A stretch of DNA of 64,000 nucleotides. Origin: Gammaproteobacteria bacterium (GTDB taxonomy: Bacteria; Pseudomonadota; Gammaproteobacteria; Pseudomonadales; Azotimanducaceae). The DNA lies in the NCBI GenBank assembly GCA_012269545.1, contig JAAXKB010000036.1, positions 2,421 to 66,420 of the forward strand, read 5' to 3'. Shown here piece after piece: positions 25,123 to 33,444 of the stretch (within the stretch, counting starts at the first letter, position 1; every line of letters begins with the position of its first letter). The notes under the pieces were generated by a model that saw nothing but the letters and a program-made list of their open reading frames with translations, was not told the origin of the DNA and did no database searches. Both the position numbers and the translations under genes were made by a program.

Positions 25123-25979
25123 AGGGCACCTCCAGCGCGTTGAAATGCGATCTTCGCAGCGCGCTTTGCCAGCACGCCAGCAACACGGGTTCGGTACTCG
25201 ACCGTTCCACGCTTGTCATCTATTGGATTGCAGGCTGCGCTGCAGGCAGCTGCGAGCTTATCCAAGGCCGCTTCATCCAGCTTACTGCCCACCAAGGCTT
25301 TCGCTGCAGCGGGCACGATGACTGCGGTTGGGGCCACAGCACCAAGCACGACCTTGGCTTTTTTCACAACGCCACGCTCGAGTTTGAGGCTGATCGCCAC
25401 GCCCACGACGGCGATATCCATTTCCGTGCGCGGAATGAATCGCAGGTACGCGTCGCCGGTTCGTGCTTCTGGTTTAGGCAGCGTAATCGCTTCGATCACC
25501 TCGCCCTTGGTCAAACAGGTTTGTCCTGGTCCTTGGACCACTTTTTCAACAGCGACGGTGCGCTTTTTTTGCGGTCCAACGATAACTGCCTTGGCTCCTG
25601 CAGCAATCATCGCTGGCACGCTATCCGCGGCAGGTGATGCATTACATAGGTTGCCGGCAAGTGTTGCGCGGCCTTGAATCTGGTCCGAACCAATCAGATT
25701 AGCGGCCTCAACAACGCCGGGCCATGCGGCCTTCAGACCTTTGTGCTGACCTATCACTGAGCCTGAAACGGCTGCACCGATGGTAAAGCCCTTGGCAGAG
25801 GCTTGAATTTCATCAATCTTTGGAATGCGTTTAATATCGACGACCAGATCCGGTTCGACCATGCCCATCTTCAGTTTGACCAGTAGGTCAGTGCCGCCCG
25901 CCAGCAAAAAGGCTGCGCCTTTTTCTTTGCTCATCAAGCCGGCTGCTTCCTTTGCGGAGGCAGGTGTTGCGTATCTCAT
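25119..25979 (-). CDS. FAD-binding subunit of molybdenum hydroxylase (CoxM-like)
   Basis: A 286-residue medium subunit. The FAD-binding motif FLLAGGTDLLVKLK is near residue 25 and the second, ATLAGNLCNASPAADSVPAM, near residue 110, both typical of the PCMH/vanillyl-alcohol-oxidase fold. The C-terminal CO-dehydrogenase flavoprotein domain includes RFIPRTEMDIAVVG. It passes electrons from the Fe-S subunit to an acceptor such as a quinone or O2. It is the first gene of the seven-gene operon, divergent from an alpha/beta hydrolase gene. Confidence 0.92.
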   Translation of the reverse strand: MRYATPASAKEAAGLMSKEKGAAFLLAGGTDLLVKLKMGMVEPDLVVDIKRIPKIDEIQASAKGFTIGAAVSGSVIGQHKGLKAAWPGVVEAANLIGSDQIQGRATLAGNLCNASPAADSVPAMIAAGAKAVIVGPQKKRTVAVEKVVQGPGQTCLTKGEVIEAITLPKPEARTGDAYLRFIPRTEMDIAVVGVAISLKLERGVVKKAKVVLGAVAPTAVIVPAAAKALVGSKLDEAALDKLAAACSAACNPIDDKRGTVEYRTRVAGVLAKRAAKIAFQRAGGAL

Positions 25980-26108
25980 AATTACCCTCTCTTATGTATT
26001 CCCCACGCCAAAATACTCTCAGAAAATTTGCCTGCGCGCACTCTTCTGTGAAGACTTGTAGCATGTTTAGCTCATCGAAGCGTTAAGACAGAGCAACGGC
26101 AGGTGATA

Positions 26109-27140
26109 ATGAAGAAGCGAACATGGGCCGGATTGCTGATTTTGGGGTTCCTATTGCTTATCGGCACGCTATTTTTTGAAGGCGATCTACCTTCCGCAGC
26201 TGTCGACAACAAATACAGCAACGAAAACTCGCGATTTCTCACTCTGGCAAACGGCACCCGCCTGCATTACCGAGACCAAGGCAATCCAGACGGTGTGCCC
26301 GTGGTCTTGATTCACGGCGCCATGGCATCACTACATACGTGGGAAGGCTGGGTTTCCGCCTTAGCAGCAGACTATCGATTGATCACACTGGACCTCCCGG
26401 CCCACGGGCTGACCGGTGCTGCACCCGCCGGTGCGAAAGACCCCTATGGCAGCGAGAGCTTCACCCGGGCCATTCATGCGCTCACCGAATCCCTGGGACT
26501 ATCGTCCTTCGTCTTAGGGGGAAACTCCATGGGCGGCGGTGCGACCTGGCGTTATGCACTGAGCTTTCCAGACAGGGTGTCGGCCATGATTTTAGTCGAC
26601 GCGGTTCCACCAAATCGCGATTGGGGAAAAACACCGGTGACAGATGAGCAAAACACGGCAGAGCACAAAACGCCCCCGGTAGGGTTTAGCCTGTTACGCC
26701 AATCTTGGTTTCGAGCCATCGCACGCTACTTTGACCCGGGCTTGCTGATAGAGCAGGGACTTCGTTCCGCCTACAACGATTCACCCGTGGTGAACGAGGC
26801 GTTAGTTAATCGATATTACGAGCTGATGATGCGAGAAGGTACTCGCGGAGCCATTCTCGCCCGCAGCGGCAACTGGAATGCAGCGCCGGTTGACCTGTCT
26901 TCGCTGACCCAGCCCACGCTGGTGATGTGGGGCGCGCAAGATTCAGTGATCCCTGTTTCCGTGGCTTATCAATTCAAAGCCAATTTGCCGAATAACTGCA
27001 CCATTATCTATCAAGACCTCGGGCATATCCCGATGGAGGAAGCCCCAAGCAGGACTGCCGCCGATGTTTCGGAATTCTTGGCCCATCACTTTGGTCAGCA
27101 AACTCAGGCTTGGCGACCAATCCAAACCTGCTTGGAGTAA
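26109..27140 (+). CDS. Membrane-anchored or exported alpha/beta hydrolase
   Basis: A 343-residue alpha/beta hydrolase with an N-terminal hydrophobic segment (TWAGLLILGFLLLIGTLFF) acting as signal anchor. HGAMASLHTWEGW forms the oxyanion region, and the nucleophile elbow is GGNSMGGGATWRYAL near residue 140. The catalytic acid is near WGAQDSVIPV and the His in LGHIPMEEAP. Such exported hydrolases act on esters, lactones or epoxides. The ATG at 26109 is used; a GTG at 26103 gives two extra residues. The 3' end overlaps that of the convergent thioesterase-like gene by 37 bases. Confidence 0.87.
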   Translation: MKKRTWAGLLILGFLLLIGTLFFEGDLPSAAVDNKYSNENSRFLTLANGTRLHYRDQGNPDGVPVVLIHGAMASLHTWEGWVSALAADYRLITLDLPAHGLTGAAPAGAKDPYGSESFTRAIHALTESLGLSSFVLGGNSMGGGATWRYALSFPDRVSAMILVDAVPPNRDWGKTPVTDEQNTAEHKTPPVGFSLLRQSWFRAIARYFDPGLLIEQGLRSAYNDSPVVNEALVNRYYELMMREGTRGAILARSGNWNAAPVDLSSLTQPTLVMWGAQDSVIPVSVAYQFKANLPNNCTIIYQDLGHIPMEEAPSRTAADVSEFLAHHFGQQTQAWRPIQTCLE

Positions 27141-27850
27141 GCGCAGCATTCGCCCTCTTGGTTAAACAACGCGGTGCCGGCAAAGTGTTTTGTACCCTCC
27201 ATCTCAATACACCAGCCAGTGATTACAATCTGGTCGCTGGCGCTCACCGGTTTGTGCACCTTGGCCGTCATGCGCCCCAGCAGACCGGTGCGAATACCCT
27301 CGTCCAAGTACGCGTACTGACCCGGGCAATCCAGTGCAGCCCAGATCACTTCGGTGGGCAGCAACCCATTCTCGTCTTGAAAAGCGGGGTTGGGCTGCCA
27401 AGCCGCAGCAACGCCCGCAAAGCCCGGCACGGGAGCAGCAAAAACACGCAGTCCCTGATCCGCTGCCACACCGGCTCCACAGCAAAAACAAACGGGATGA
27501 AAGCCGAATCCGCCGGGGACGATGTTTTCGATATTGGCATCCAGAGCCGCGCTGTTGTGCTGAACCGCCAAGGCCTGCGCGAAACTGGGCGAAGCAGGCA
27601 CATCCAGCTCCAGTTGTTTCGGTAATGCCTGCCCGATGAGCGTATCTCCCACGTAGGCCGATGCCTGTTCGTCATCCACGCGAATCTCCATGGGTGTATC
27701 TAGGGGCGTTGGCGCACGCAAAGTGACTTCGATGCCTTCTGCCGCCACCGGAGCCGATAAATAATCGGCTAACAGACCACTGACATACCCCCCATTGCCT
27801 GATTCCGGTGGGCCTCGGAATTGTGTGGCGACTATGACGCTTGGATTCAT
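27104..27850 (-). CDS. Thioesterase/hotdog family protein
   Basis: A 248-residue protein, probably a double hotdog acyl-CoA thioesterase-type protein. The opening segment RGPPESGNGGYVSGLLADYL resembles the first hotdog, and CGAGVAADQGLRVFAAPVPG with WQPNPAFQDENGLLPTEVIW leads into the second. VHKPVSASDQIVITGWCIE is the last sheet. Several Cys residues (HPVCFCCGAG) are notable. The ATG at 27850 has an AGAGGTGTTG ribosome site. It converges on the preceding hydrolase gene, overlapping its end by 37 bases, and is divergent from the dioxygenase gene. Confidence 0.7.
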   Translation of the reverse strand: MNPSVIVATQFRGPPESGNGGYVSGLLADYLSAPVAAEGIEVTLRAPTPLDTPMEIRVDDEQASAYVGDTLIGQALPKQLELDVPASPSFAQALAVQHNSAALDANIENIVPGGFGFHPVCFCCGAGVAADQGLRVFAAPVPGFAGVAAAWQPNPAFQDENGLLPTEVIWAALDCPGQYAYLDEGIRTGLLGRMTAKVHKPVSASDQIVITGWCIEMEGTKHFAGTALFNQEGECCAYSKQVWIGRQA

Positions 27851-27955
27851 CAACACCTCTGATGCAAAACGGCCAGTATACGCGAGGGCCGCACCACTTG
27901 ACCTCATGCCAGCACCGGTCTACAACTTTAGGTGGCACAAACAGGGAGAGTCCAT

Positions 27956-28801
27956 ATGGCAACGGTAGCCGGCTACACATCCATTCAGGTGGACAGCCTG
28001 ACCCCTCATATCGGCGCTCAAATCAGCGGTGTCGCCTTGGGTGACTCGCTTACCAATGAGCAATTCAGCGAGATCTATCGGGCGTGGCTAGACTGGAAGG
28101 TACTGGTGTTTCGTGACCAGCACCTTGACGGCGAGCAGCACAAAGCATTCGCTCGTCGTTTTGGCACGTTGCACGTACACCCCATGCAGCACAGCTATGG
28201 CGGAGATCCCGAAATTCTGCGGATCAAAACCACCAAGGATTCCAAATATACGGCAGGTAACGGATGGCATACCGACGTAACCTGCGATGAAGTCCCGCCC
28301 ATGGCGTCCGCACTGTACATTACACAGACTCCCGAACACGGTGGCGGCGACACGATGTTTGCGAACATGTACCTCGCTTACGACTTGCTCAGCGACACCA
28401 TGAAATCTCTGCTGGAGAACCTCACTGCTGTTCACGATGGTGCTCTGCCCTATTTGGGCAACTACAAAGTAGCTCCTCCAGATGGCGACGCGTATCCCAA
28501 AAACGAACATCCTGTGGTCATCTCTCATCCAGAGACGGGAAAGAAAGTTCTATTTGTAAACAGCGGCTTCACATCGCACATCAAGGGCATGCACCCCTTT
28601 GAGAGCAAGGCGTTGCTGAACATGCTGTTCGAGCACATCGACAAAACTCATCGCCTGACCTGCCGGGTCGCTTGGCAGCCCAATACTCTCACGCTGTGGG
28701 ACAACCGATGCACTCAGCATCATGCAATTTGGGACTACTACCCCGAAAGCCGATACGGCGAACGGGTATCCATAGTCGGCAACAGTCGGCCCGCGGCCTG
28801 A
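27956..28801 (+). CDS. TauD/TfdA family 2-oxoglutarate-dependent dioxygenase
   Basis: A 281-residue Fe(II)/2-oxoglutarate dioxygenase. The HxD iron motif is in NGWHTDVTCDEVPPMASALY near residue 100; the distal His is in WDNRCTQHHAIWDYYPESR, and the C-terminal Arg that binds 2-oxoglutarate follows. The N-terminal GAQISGVALGDSLTNEQ block is typical. Members attack taurine, 2,4-D, alkylsulfates and other substrates; the exact one is unknown. The ATG at 27956 has an AGGGAGAG ribosome site. It converges on a lipoprotein gene nine bases away. Confidence 0.93.
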   Translation: MATVAGYTSIQVDSLTPHIGAQISGVALGDSLTNEQFSEIYRAWLDWKVLVFRDQHLDGEQHKAFARRFGTLHVHPMQHSYGGDPEILRIKTTKDSKYTAGNGWHTDVTCDEVPPMASALYITQTPEHGGGDTMFANMYLAYDLLSDTMKSLLENLTAVHDGALPYLGNYKVAPPDGDAYPKNEHPVVISHPETGKKVLFVNSGFTSHIKGMHPFESKALLNMLFEHIDKTHRLTCRVAWQPNTLTLWDNRCTQHHAIWDYYPESRYGERVSIVGNSRPAA

Positions 28802-28810
28802 CGCGGTACG

Positions 28811-29437
28811 CTAGTCGGCCCCCGCGTCCTCGGGGGCCACAAGTCGCAGCTGCTCATTTTGACGATCTTGCCCCAGATTGGCCAAGATCGGCAGCATCAG
28901 ATTGGGTATGAGCGACAGGTAGTCTGTCTTGGAACCCCTGCTGTCTAGGCGCGCTGACCAGACCGCGCCATCCCGGGGGTCTGTCACGGCGGCTTCGGTC
29001 TCAGTATCCCCGGCCTCAAAACTCTGGTTTGTAATATCCTCGCGAACCACCAGCTGAAATGTTCGCTGATAGGTGATCAGCGTGGCGCCCTGGCCAATGG
29101 TGCAAGTACGCCAGTATCCATAGCCTGAGCAAAATGTCGGCATATGGGAGTGGTCGACCCGCTGATCTGTGGATTCGAACCACCACTCGACAACATAGGC
29201 TTGAGCGCCGCACGAACTATCAAATCCTGCTTCGCCAAACATGCGTTGGATGGTTTTACTGCCATTAATTCGCTTTGGATCAAGGCTCGGCTCATGCACA
29301 CAAAAACCGCGGCTGGTGTCGATTTCGCTCAGAGCACTGCTGTTCAAGTACGCACTGGGCGCGAACGAGGCGCAACCCGCCAACAATGCCACAAACACTG
29401 GTAAGCCAAGGCGCAGAGCCGTAGACCGTGTAAACAT
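28811..29437 (-). CDS. Predicted outer-membrane lipoprotein of unknown function
   Basis: A 208-residue protein with a lipoprotein signal: basic start, hydrophobic stretch GLPVFVALLAGC and lipobox Cys at about residue 22. The mature part has a Cys-rich middle (DSSCGAQAYVVEWWFEST, PTFCSGYGYWRTCTIGQG) that likely forms a beta-rich domain, and LLSLIPNL-like hydrophobic patches near the end. I do not recognise the family; it has the general shape of DUF4136-type lipoproteins. The ATG at 29437 has an AAGGGA ribosome site. Confidence 0.75.
   Translation of the reverse strand: MFTRSTALRLGLPVFVALLAGCASFAPSAYLNSSALSEIDTSRGFCVHEPSLDPKRINGSKTIQRMFGEAGFDSSCGAQAYVVEWWFESTDQRVDHSHMPTFCSGYGYWRTCTIGQGATLITYQRTFQLVVREDITNQSFEAGDTETEAAVTDPRDGAVWSARLDSRGSKTDYLSLIPNLMLPILANLGQDRQNEQLRLVAPEDAGAD
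28817..28838. terminator. GC-rich hairpin between convergent genes
   Basis: GGCCCCCG (28817-28824) pairs perfectly with CGGGGGCC (28831-28838) across a 6-base loop. It overlaps the last codons of the lipoprotein gene and lies just after the dioxygenase stop. No T-run follows on either strand, so it may slow or protect transcripts rather than act as a classical terminator. Confidence 0.4.
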
Positions 29438-29513
29438 GAGCGAATCCCTTTGTTTCGTTTTCGTGGATACTATCATTTACGCTCTGCCATGCATGTGCAA
29501 CGCATTCTGGAAC

Positions 29514-29543
29514 TTGACCTTAATCGAACGAACGAGGTTATAT
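29514..29543 (+). promoter_or_regulatory. Candidate sigma-70 promoter for the DUF4396 gene
   Basis: TTGACC at 29514-29519 and TTATAT at 29538-29543 with an 18-base spacer fit a housekeeping promoter. Transcription would start at about the ATG at 29550, so the mRNA could be leaderless. The -10 match is partial. Confidence 0.4.
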
Positions 29544-29549
29544 AACTCT

Positions 29550-30011
29550 ATGGAACCTACGAATACCGCTGAAGAAAATACCGCAGAGAATTTTCATTGG
29601 CGCTGCAAACACACGTGGCGCAAAGCGGCGTCAAACACATCGTGGTGTCTGCTTGGCTGTGCGATCGGCGACCTCGGTACCATTGCGTATTTTCAGTACA
29701 CGGGAATTCCGTGGCCGGTCTGGGCGATCATGGCCTTGGCAATCTTCAATGGTTTGGTGACATCGATCATTCTTGAAACCCTTATTTTGCTGCGGCAAAT
29801 GCCTCTGCGTATGGCATTCAAAACCGCAATCGGCATGTCGCTTATCTCAATGATTGGCATGGAATTGGCGATGAATCTTGTTGATGTAGCCGTCACCGGC
29901 GGCGCCATACTGACCCTTGAAGTCATACCGCTCATGCTGTTAGCCGGCTTCCTAGCACCGCTGCCTTACAACTACTGGCGACTTAAGGCTCTGGGAGAGT
30001 CCTGTCACTGA
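29550..30011 (+). CDS. DUF4396 domain membrane protein
   Basis: A 153-residue protein with four predicted membrane helices. A hydrophilic N-terminus of about 35 residues (MEPTNTAEENTAENFHWRC) precedes CLLGCAIGDLGTIAYFQY, WAIMALAIFNGLVTSIIL, FKTAIGMSLISMIGMELAMN and LEVIPLMLLAGFLAPLPYNY. The spacing and the Met-rich third helix resemble DUF4396 proteins, whose function is unknown, though metal handling has been proposed for some. The longer frame from 29241 runs through the divergent lipoprotein gene and is not used. Confidence 0.8.
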   Translation: MEPTNTAEENTAENFHWRCKHTWRKAASNTSWCLLGCAIGDLGTIAYFQYTGIPWPVWAIMALAIFNGLVTSIILETLILLRQMPLRMAFKTAIGMSLISMIGMELAMNLVDVAVTGGAILTLEVIPLMLLAGFLAPLPYNYWRLKALGESCH

Positions 30012-30036
30012 TGCGTCCGCGCAGGTATTGGAAAAA

Positions 30037-31317
30037 TCAGGCGTCGCCATCCACAGGAAGCGGGTTCGTCAGGATGTAGAGCCGCCATTGAACCGACAAT
30101 TGGCCGGCTATTGCTTCGGCTAACTGGAGCTGGGCCCCCTGCAAATCTCGGGCGGAGTTCATCACATCAAACCAACTCTTGCTGCCGGTGAGAAATTGGC
30201 GCTGGTAAGACTCGTAAACTTGCCTTGCGGTCCGCTCTGCCTCTTCCAAGGCAGGCAGCCGAAGGGCAAAAGACTGGAGCGTCGCCAGATCAGACCGAAC
30301 GCTCTCGCGGATGGCCAATTCCTCGCTGCGACGCAGCGCGATTGCCGAGCTCACTGCAGCTTGGGCCTCGGCAATACCTGAAAAACTCGATAAGCCCGCA
30401 CCAAACTGGGACCTGATACCGACCTCCACCAAGCTGTCCGGCTTAAAATCATCAAACTCCCGCTGAAATCGCACAAAGACTTCCGGCCGTGTCGCAGAGC
30501 GTCGCCCCTTCACCGCTGCCCGCGCCACTTTCACGTTCGCGTTCGCTCGCTGGATGCTTGGCGAATGCGCCAGCGCGCCAACGAGCAAGCCTTGGTCGCT
30601 TTCGGCCAATCCATGCGGACGCTGACGCGGAGCGGCGGCCAGAGTCGTGCTATCCAGCTCCTCTCCCGTCAGGACCGAAAGTGTCGTTACGGCACTGACT
30701 TCAGCGGCAGCCGTCGCTGCGGAAAGCGCTTTCACCGACTGCAGCCGGCCCTTTGCGAGCTCCAAATCGCTACCCGTCGAAGCGCCGCCATCGAAGCGCC
30801 GCTGCACTCTATCCAGCAGTTCCTGATGGAGGGATTCACTGGCCTGAAGCGCCTGACGCTGCAGCGATGCCGAAAGCCACTGGCCGTAAACACCAACCAC
30901 GCGAAAGGCCAGTTCCCGCTGGTTATCGGCTAGGGAGGCACTCAACACGCTGACGTTCGCCCGGGCTGAGTCCAATCCAGCGCTCAAACGGCCCCCGCTC
31001 CATAAAGGTTGATCTAAACTGAGCACCGTTGTGTACCCATCGTTGTCAGCAAATGATTTCTCATAGGACACAGCAGGCGTCGGAAAGTACTGCCACTTGG
31101 CGGTTTTCACCGCCTGATCCCCTGCCCTGAGATCGGCCTTGGCCTCTTCAACGAGCGGGTGTGTTGCAACAGCCTTTTCTATCAACGTACTGAGGGTGGG
31201 GAGGCTGATGCGGGAATTTGCGTCCCCATTCAAGGGATCAACCGTCGCCGCGAAAGCCGGCGAGGCCAACAGCAATAACGTGACAAAAACTGGTCGGAGT
31301 CTCGCATGGTTTATCAC
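30037..31317 (-). CDS. TolC family outer-membrane channel protein
   Basis: A 426-residue TolC-like protein with a Sec signal peptide ending near PAFAATVD. The mature part shows the duplicated TolC pattern: long amphipathic helices (EEAKADLRAGDQAVKTAKW, ALRRSEELAIRESVRSDLAT) alternating with beta strands (YTTVLSLDQPLWSGGRLSAG). Such proteins form the outer-membrane exit of RND, MacB or type I efflux systems. No matching inner-membrane pump is adjacent, so it probably pairs with one elsewhere or acts with the RND protein near 60 kb. Confidence 0.9.
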   Translation of the reverse strand: MINHARLRPVFVTLLLLASPAFAATVDPLNGDANSRISLPTLSTLIEKAVATHPLVEEAKADLRAGDQAVKTAKWQYFPTPAVSYEKSFADNDGYTTVLSLDQPLWSGGRLSAGLDSARANVSVLSASLADNQRELAFRVVGVYGQWLSASLQRQALQASESLHQELLDRVQRRFDGGASTGSDLELAKGRLQSVKALSAATAAAEVSAVTTLSVLTGEELDSTTLAAAPRQRPHGLAESDQGLLVGALAHSPSIQRANANVKVARAAVKGRRSATRPEVFVRFQREFDDFKPDSLVEVGIRSQFGAGLSSFSGIAEAQAAVSSAIALRRSEELAIRESVRSDLATLQSFALRLPALEEAERTARQVYESYQRQFLTGSKSWFDVMNSARDLQGAQLQLAEAIAGQLSVQWRLYILTNPLPVDGDA

Positions 31318-31496
31318 GAAAAACGCCCCTGTCGGCTATGGGTAAGCTGTGCATTTAGAAGTCACACTCTTGGGGGATACATTTGGTCGCGATGAACGGT
31401 AGCTAACACCCGACCAGCGGATAGCGGGGTTTTAGAACAGGGGTAAGAGGCAGGAACCCTGTCCTGAGTGGCCAGGGTCAGCAGCCTCGAAAGGGA

Positions 31497-32828
31497 TCAC
31501 GCCTTGCGCGTCACCCGGACAGGTAAGTGGGTATAACCGTTAACAAATGACGAAAATGTGCGTTCGGGTTCCGCCTGCACTTCGATTTTTTCGAACCGCT
31601 GCAGCAGTTCTTCCCAAAGAATCCGCAGCTGTAATTCTGCCAGACGATTGCCCATGCAGCGGTGTACGCCAAAGCCAAAGGACAGGTGTTGGCGCGCGTT
31701 TGGCCGTTCAATGTCCAAACGATCAGGATCCTCAAATACAGCGTCATCGCGGTTGCCTGAGGCATACCACATGAGGATTTGGTCACCCTTTTTGATTTGC
31801 TTACCGCCTAACTCAATATCGTGATTCGCCGTGCGCCGCATATAGGCCAATGGTGTTTGCCAACGAATGACTTCCGCTACCATTTGCGGAATGAGCCTTG
31901 GGTTGGCCACCAGTTTCGCAAATTGATCCGGGAATTTATTCAGGCTGTAAACACTACCCGACATGGTGTTTCGAGTTGTGTCGTTTCCGCCAACGATCAG
32001 CAGCAGCAGATTACCCAAATACTCCATGGGCGAGAGATCTTTCGTGTCTTCGCCGTGCGCCATAAGCGAGACCAAGTCATGTCCGGGATTTTGCAGTCGC
32101 TCTTCTTTCAGGCGTTGGAAGTACTGCAAACACTCTAAAAGCTCTTCACGCCTCTGCTCCACAGTTTCGATGATGCCACCGGGCTGCGGTATCGCAAAAG
32201 TGACGTCGGACCAACGCGTCAGCTTGCGACGATCTTCAAAAGGGAAGTCGAATAGAGTTGCCAACATCATGGTCGTTAACTCAATCGAAACCGTCTCTAC
32301 CCAGTCAAAGGTTTCGTCCTCCGGCAGGGCGTCAAGTACCGCACAGGTGCGCTCCCGAATAAGGGCTTCCATATTGTGCAGGTTCGTTGGGGCTACGGAT
32401 CCGGCTACCGCCTTACGCTGCGCGTCATGCACAGGCGGATCCATGGCGATAAAGGTGGTGATCTCAAGCATGCCTTCCGGCAGCTCAGCCCCCACTGGAA
32501 ACCCGAGCGTTATGCCGTGCGCAGAACTGAAATTCTTCCAGTCCGTGTCAACTTTTTTGATGTCAGCGTAACGACTGACAGACCAAAAACGTCCAGCCGT
32601 TTCTGTTTCGTTGAAATGAACCGGGTCCTCCTCACGCAAGCGCGCAAAGTACTCATGCCAGCGATTTTCGCTGAATAATCGCGGATGCACCGGCAAGATG
32701 TCTTCCAGAGCAACATCCGCAGCTGCAGGCATCGGACCCTTGAAGCTCGCGCCAGCGGCACTGGGCATGCGCGCCTCAGGCGTATCATCGCGTTTGCGCT
32801 CTTCGACACTTACCGGTTGTTCGCTCAT
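31497..32828 (-). CDS. Cytochrome P450, CYP153-like
   Basis: A 443-residue P450. The I-helix oxygen motif GGNDTTRN is near residue 280, the ExxR motif is in AEVIRW, and the heme-binding Cys is in LSFGFGVHRCMGNRLAELQ near residue 388. ITTFIAMDPPVHDAQRKAV and the LAELQLRILWEELL stretch resemble CYP153 alkane and fatty-acid omega-hydroxylases. It would need ferredoxin and ferredoxin reductase partners; none are adjacent. The ATG at 32828 (MSEQPVSVEER) replaces the longer frame to 32897. Divergent from the MaoC gene. Confidence 0.9.
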   Translation of the reverse strand: MSEQPVSVEERKRDDTPEARMPSAAGASFKGPMPAAADVALEDILPVHPRLFSENRWHEYFARLREEDPVHFNETETAGRFWSVSRYADIKKVDTDWKNFSSAHGITLGFPVGAELPEGMLEITTFIAMDPPVHDAQRKAVAGSVAPTNLHNMEALIRERTCAVLDALPEDETFDWVETVSIELTTMMLATLFDFPFEDRRKLTRWSDVTFAIPQPGGIIETVEQRREELLECLQYFQRLKEERLQNPGHDLVSLMAHGEDTKDLSPMEYLGNLLLLIVGGNDTTRNTMSGSVYSLNKFPDQFAKLVANPRLIPQMVAEVIRWQTPLAYMRRTANHDIELGGKQIKKGDQILMWYASGNRDDAVFEDPDRLDIERPNARQHLSFGFGVHRCMGNRLAELQLRILWEELLQRFEKIEVQAEPERTFSSFVNGYTHLPVRVTRKA

Positions 32829-32970
32829 CTTTTTCTCGTTTCGGTTCTGCAATCTGGGCAGGAGCGAAAGCCTGCCTAGAACAAAGATTACTGTCAATCT
32901 GCGAGGTCAGTGCGCTAACCCCGTCATTGCTTTACCCTGCGCTTTTCCCGCTGAAGCATCGAGGAGCGTT

Positions 32971-33444
32971 ATGACTGCGTCCACCCCGTTTTTATTGGCA
33001 ACCGCCAAGCAACGTATTGGCGAGCAACTTGGCATTAGCCCCTGGGTCTTTATCGATCAGGTGCAGGTTAACGTATTCGGCGAAGTGACCCGCTGGCGCA
33101 CTCCCGGGCACTGCGACGTGGAGCATGGGAAAACGACACCCTATGGGGGAACGTTAATGCACGGATTCCACGCCATTAGCCTGATCACGCACTTTTACAA
33201 AAGCAGCCAGCTATGGCCTGCTGATGGCCGAGATCCGCTAAATTACGGGCTAGACAAGGTACGTATTTTACAGCCCATCGTGATCGGTGAAGGCATCAAA
33301 CTCAGGTCCCATATTGGCCTGCTCGATGCCCAGCCTAAGACCGCTGGAGACATGCTGCTGAAAACCAGACACGACATTGAGGTGGAAGGTTTGGAGGGTT
33401 CCGCCGTCTATGCCGAGTATCTGACTTACTGGCACGCAGCTTGA
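32971..33444 (+). CDS. MaoC-like hotdog dehydratase
   Basis: A 157-residue single-hotdog protein. ISPWVFIDQVQVNVFGEVTRW is the N-terminal strand and helix, and YGGTLMHGFHAISLITHFY holds the conserved His of the R-hydratase motif, followed by LNYGLDKVRILQPI. Such proteins hydrate enoyl-CoAs or act as dehydratases. The ATG at 32971 has a GAGGAGCG ribosome site. It is divergent from the P450 gene, and its stop overlaps the TTG start of the next gene by four bases. Confidence 0.88.
   Translation: MTASTPFLLATAKQRIGEQLGISPWVFIDQVQVNVFGEVTRWRTPGHCDVEHGKTTPYGGTLMHGFHAISLITHFYKSSQLWPADGRDPLNYGLDKVRILQPIVIGEGIKLRSHIGLLDAQPKTAGDMLLKTRHDIEVEGLEGSAVYAEYLTYWHAA

Noticed and set aside
22320-25979. Aerobic CO dehydrogenase (coxMSL)
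   Set aside because: Gene order and domains fit the superfamily, but the active-site loop reads AYRAPSAP rather than AYRCSFR (form I) or the form II loop, so CO oxidation is not supported.
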